Origin: a virus
IMG/VR virus record: IMGVR_UViG_3300027659_000257
Span: 1-21,125 of that record
Reading direction: 5' to 3' (one strand)
DNA length: 21,125 bases
Shown: one piece after another, positions 18,453-21,125 of the stretch
How positions within the stretch are numbered: position 1 is the stretch's first letter
Layout: each line of letters starts with the position of its first letter
Made by a program: the position numbers and the translations under genes
Notes under the pieces: model-generated
The model's database searches: none
What the model was told of the DNA's origin: nothing
Seen by the model: the letters and a program-made list of their open reading frames with translations, nothing else

Positions 18453-19184
18453 TTAAAAACCAAAGATCATTGCAAATGCAATGGATTTGCCTGCTGTAAT
18501 GCCAGAAGCTGCGGGGGTTGTTGACTGCCACGTTGTGCCGTTACTGGTCAGCACATTTCCGCTTGTGCTAGGTGCTACAAACAAAGGTGCGCTTGTCCCA
18601 TTTCCCAAGATAACATTGTTAGCCGTGAGGGTTGTTAGGCTTGTACCACCGTTTGCAACTTGCAAAATTGATGGGTTAATCAATTGAAACCGAGTTCCAT
18701 CGTATTCAATTAGATAAAGTTGACCACTTACAATATCACCCGCAACCAAAGCGGTTGTGCCTGATTTTGTAATGCTTTTAGCGCCCAAACTGTTTAGGTT
18801 AATTGTGGCTGCGCCCGTATTTGTAGCAACTGCAACAAAAGAGAACAAATTGCCTGTAGCATAAGCAGTAATGGCGGGCGCTAAAGTACCCGTCAATGTG
18901 TCTGTGCCTGAAACCGTTGCAATAGTGGTTGCACCCGCTTGCAATTGACCATATTGAGCCGCATCAGTAGCCGCAGAACCCGCACCTAAACCTGTAATTT
19001 TAAACGTCCCCATCGGAATGTTCGCAGTAGGTGTGGTTTGTCCATCTTTGGTCAACGCAGTGGTTAAACCTGAAGCCAAATCAGCAGTCAGCAAATTAAA
19101 TGCCGTGCTAGTGATGGTTGTGCCTGTAACAACGGGTTGACCCGCTGTGTTGATATTGAACGTGCCCGTACCGTTGTAACTCAT
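18453..19184 (-). CDS. Tail-fibre-like structural protein, 243 aa
   Basis: The start, MSYNGTGTFNINTAGQPVVT, with TTITSTAFNLLTADLASGL and TKDGQTTPTANIPMGTFKIT (about 45-64), is a recurrent pattern in phage tail fibres, with the GQ...MG..KITGL phrase as in fibre shaft or anchor domains. The middle is Thr/Ala/Gly-rich beta repeats (ATNTGAATINLNSLGAKSIT), and the C-terminus has the GNVLTSNGTTWQSTTPAASG motif that commonly precedes a receptor or attachment tip. The last residues, SIAFAMIFGF, are hydrophobic. It likely forms the fibre base or shaft that carries the adhesins downstream. AAGGATA is upstream of the ATG. Confidence 0.78.
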   Translation of the reverse strand: MSYNGTGTFNINTAGQPVVTGTTITSTAFNLLTADLASGLTTALTKDGQTTPTANIPMGTFKITGLGAGSAATDAAQYGQLQAGATTIATVSGTDTLTGTLAPAITAYATGNLFSFVAVATNTGAATINLNSLGAKSITKSGTTALVAGDIVSGQLYLIEYDGTRFQLINPSILQVANGGTSLTTLTANNVILGNGTSAPLFVAPSTSGNVLTSNGTTWQSTTPAASGITAGKSIAFAMIFGF

Positions 19185-19193
19185 TTTGTATCC

Positions 19194-21125
19194 TTATCTG
19201 CCGTATTGGTCAAGGTTTTGCCCGATTATTGAGCCACCACCCGTTTGCAATTGCGTTGATCGTTGGTTTAAAGCACGAATCAATGCCGCTGTGTTTTCTA
19301 CTTCTAATTGACCTGTTGGGCCACGCAACAACAACATTTTAGCTAGTTCATTGCGTGTTGTCTCAGGCATTTGATTGATTACTTGACCAATCCTGTTTTT
19401 AACATTTACCGCCTCACCCGCAGCCGCCATTGGGCTACCCGTAGCCGCACTTGCTACCGCTTTGCCCGCTGCCATTGTGGTTGGCATAACGCCCAAATCT
19501 TCAGCGCCAGCCATCCTAGAGAAAGTTCCCGATCCTCTGCCGACTTGCTCTAATGGCTTCAATCTAGCTTCTTTGGCAACATCTTGAGCAAACTTTTGAT
19601 AGTTGTCGCCAAATATCTCTTTTAGTCTGTTGCTTGTAGCGGGTTCTTTCCACATTTTTAACAATGAAGTCTGACCCGCCTCTGTGCCAACTTTATCCTT
19701 CAAAGATTGCAACGCACCTATGCGGAAAGCCTCTAATTCGCTTGGCGACATATTGCCCATCAAATCAGACAAGGCAATATCGTCTTGCTTCATGGCAGTT
19801 CTGCCCTTGACAACGGCATTGCCTAGTTGTGACGGGCCTGCATAAGCATCCAAGGCTTGACGGTAAATTGAGCCATTTTTATCTGTAGGCGATAAGGCTT
19901 CAAGTTTCTTTGTCAATGACACTCGCAAATCGTCATAAGCGCGGCTTGTGTTTGTTGCTTTACCAAACTCACCACGGGCCGATTCACCCAAGTCATAAAG
20001 TGATTGCTTGACAATATCCAAAACATTAAGAGGAACGTCATCGCCCGCTTTTAATTTAGAAATATCAAGTGGCAATTGCCTCTTTAATTGAGTCAACAAT
20101 TCGGCTTTACCATGCGCAGACGTTGAGGCTTGAATTAAAGATTGCAAATCATCGTCAATTTTGACCGATACGTTTTCAAGTTTTTTGTATAAAGGATCAG
20201 CAGTAGCTTTTTTAACCGCAGTCAATGCGTCCAATGTGGCGGTAAAACCTTTACTTTGAGTGCCTAGAGCCTCATCTGCCGCATTTGCAAGGCGTTCGGG
20301 TCTAAACATCTGTTGCTCACGAATTCTGCGTTCTACAAGCGTTTTGGCTTGGCCTGGCATCGATGCCAACACATCCAACTGAGCCAACGCACTTGGGCCA
20401 CCCGCTTGTGCAATGCTTGCGTTAGGGTTTAACCCCATTTCACGCTCAACACGGTTTAACACGGTGTTTGAGCCATCCGCACTTGAGCCACGTTGTAAGG
20501 CTTGAGCAAGTTTGATTCGTGCCGCATCTTTAGCACTTTCGGGAATGTAACGCTGTGCAACATTGCTACCCACGTTATAAACGCCTTGCCCTGCGCCTGA
20601 TAAAACACCGCCCGAGGCGGCAGCAATTGCCCCTTTTTTGGCAATATCTTGAGCATATTCTGTGGGGTCAGTGACAGGATTGATGTCAGAAGCGCCAACT
20701 GCTGAAATAGTGCCTTGCGTACCCGCCATTTTTGCAGCCATTGACATTTTTTGTGCCGCTGACAATGCGTCTGCCGTTTGCTTGGCTTTGCTTGTCATTC
20801 CCAAAGGTGTGAGCAAAAGTGGCAAGCCACCAACTACCTCACTTGCAAATGCCGTTTTAGGGTTGGTTTCCCTAAATTGCTCATTTACGCCTTTGATGTA
20901 ATCACGGGTATTTGCGTAAGTTTCGGTCGGAGTGGAATCAAAACCACGTTGCAAGATGTCCATCCCCGCTGCGCCCGCACCCGCAATCTTTGGTGCAAAG
21001 TTAAAAGTTAAACCTTGAGCCGCTGCCAAACCCATTTTGCTTGGCATTGACAAGTCAGCTTGGCGGCCTTGCACCATTGCGGGGGATTCAACCGTTCTAT
21101 CTACAGCGGGTTGAGATGTTGGGGC
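19194..21125 (-). CDS. Partial internal virion / ejection-like protein (5' end cut off)
   Basis: The frame stays open to the right window edge. Sixteen codons precede the first ATG (21077), so the N-terminus is missing. The visible 643 residues are Ala/Gly/Gln-rich and helical. A hydrophobic or amphipathic region (GLAAAQGLTFNFAPKIAGAG, GAIAAASGGVLSGAGQGVYN) is followed by long helices (KGFTATLDALTAVKKATADP, YDDLRVSLTKKLEALSPTDK). The C-terminal part has PTTMAAGKAVASAATGSP and ends GGGSIIGQNLDQYGR. This resembles large podovirus internal core or DNA-ejection proteins that make a channel through the cell envelope. A lytic domain, if any, would lie in the missing part. It is upstream of the fibre genes in the same operon. 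Confidence 0.65.
   Translation of the reverse strand, partial: APTSQPAVDRTVESPAMVQGRQADLSMPSKMGLAAAQGLTFNFAPKIAGAGAAGMDILQRGFDSTPTETYANTRDYIKGVNEQFRETNPKTAFASEVVGGLPLLLTPLGMTSKAKQTADALSAAQKMSMAAKMAGTQGTISAVGASDINPVTDPTEYAQDIAKKGAIAAASGGVLSGAGQGVYNVGSNVAQRYIPESAKDAARIKLAQALQRGSSADGSNTVLNRVEREMGLNPNASIAQAGGPSALAQLDVLASMPGQAKTLVERRIREQQMFRPERLANAADEALGTQSKGFTATLDALTAVKKATADPLYKKLENVSVKIDDDLQSLIQASTSAHGKAELLTQLKRQLPLDISKLKAGDDVPLNVLDIVKQSLYDLGESARGEFGKATNTSRAYDDLRVSLTKKLEALSPTDKNGSIYRQALDAYAGPSQLGNAVVKGRTAMKQDDIALSDLMGNMSPSELEAFRIGALQSLKDKVGTEAGQTSLLKMWKEPATSNRLKEIFGDNYQKFAQDVAKEARLKPLEQVGRGSGTFSRMAGAEDLGVMPTTMAAGKAVASAATGSPMAAAGEAVNVKNRIGQVINQMPETTRNELAKMLLLRGPTGQLEVENTAALIRALNQRSTQLQTGGGSIIGQNLDQYGR

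Noticed and set aside
1-21125. tRNA genes, CRISPR arrays, insertion sequences, attachment sites
   Set aside because: No cloverleaf with a TTCGA-type T-loop, no regular spaced repeats, no transposase or integrase frames and no terminal inverted repeats were seen on reading both strands. A tRNA scan was not possible here.

Overview
The window is a 21 kb piece of a tailed double-stranded DNA phage (Caudoviricetes). It carries both terminase subunits, a portal protein, head and tail-fibre proteins, an endolysin with several membrane lysis proteins, phage recombination genes and a Cro-like switch. Almost every gene is packed with 1-14 bp overlaps, usually ATGA or GTGA. Both ends are cut inside genes, so this is an internal fragment. 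No tRNA, CRISPR array, insertion sequence, integrase or CI-type repressor was seen. Several small proteins resemble families I associate with phages of freshwater betaproteobacteria. That host guess is inference only. The long portal with a Gln-rich coiled-coil tail and the large internal-virion-like protein would fit a podovirus, but no tail tube or tape measure gene lies in the window.

Layout. (1) 1-5027, minus: the start of the late operon, read right to left: terminase small subunit, terminase large subunit, three small proteins, the portal and the start of one more virion gene. (2) 5136-9633, minus: a lambda pR-like operon read right to left: a Cro-like HTH protein, a DUF1376 replication protein with an internal repeat cluster, a Mom-like DNA modification protein, overlapping small genes, RusA, a micro membrane protein, NinB, an unknown 210-aa protein, a zinc ribbon and an HNH nuclease. 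A promoter-like hexamer and a strong terminator (5518-5581) follow, and then a ferritin/Dps-like DUF5856 gene that leads into the terminase genes. (3) 9634-9777: the divergent control region, with two near-identical 12-bp repeats and a terminator-like hairpin in the rightward leader. (4) 9778-12467, plus: a lambda pL-like operon with a Sak3-type (DUF1071) annealing protein, a YqaJ/lambda-type exonuclease, a small protein with an SSB-like acidic IPF tail, a winged-helix protein and a zinc-finger protein. (5) 12453-21125, minus: late genes read right to left: an internal virion-like protein, a fibre protein, a small structural protein, twin DUF1566/Lcl adhesins, a 144-aa protein, a sulfotransferase, an APS-kinase-like/nucleotidyltransferase fusion, then a seven-gene membrane/lysis cluster ending in a GH24 endolysin.

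How they may work together. The leftward and rightward operons would supply replication, recombination and resolution of replicating DNA. Late transcription probably has to pass the hairpin at 5518-5558, much as lambda late transcription passes tR'. The most unusual part is the fibre-linked pair at 14559-16162. A kinase fused to a nucleotidyltransferase overlaps a PAPS-type sulfotransferase by 4 bp, which suggests phage-directed sulfation of a virion or cell-surface target. Other points are the paired adhesins with a variable-looking C-terminus, the Mom-like protein and four tiny membrane genes of 29-49 codons that are easily missed.
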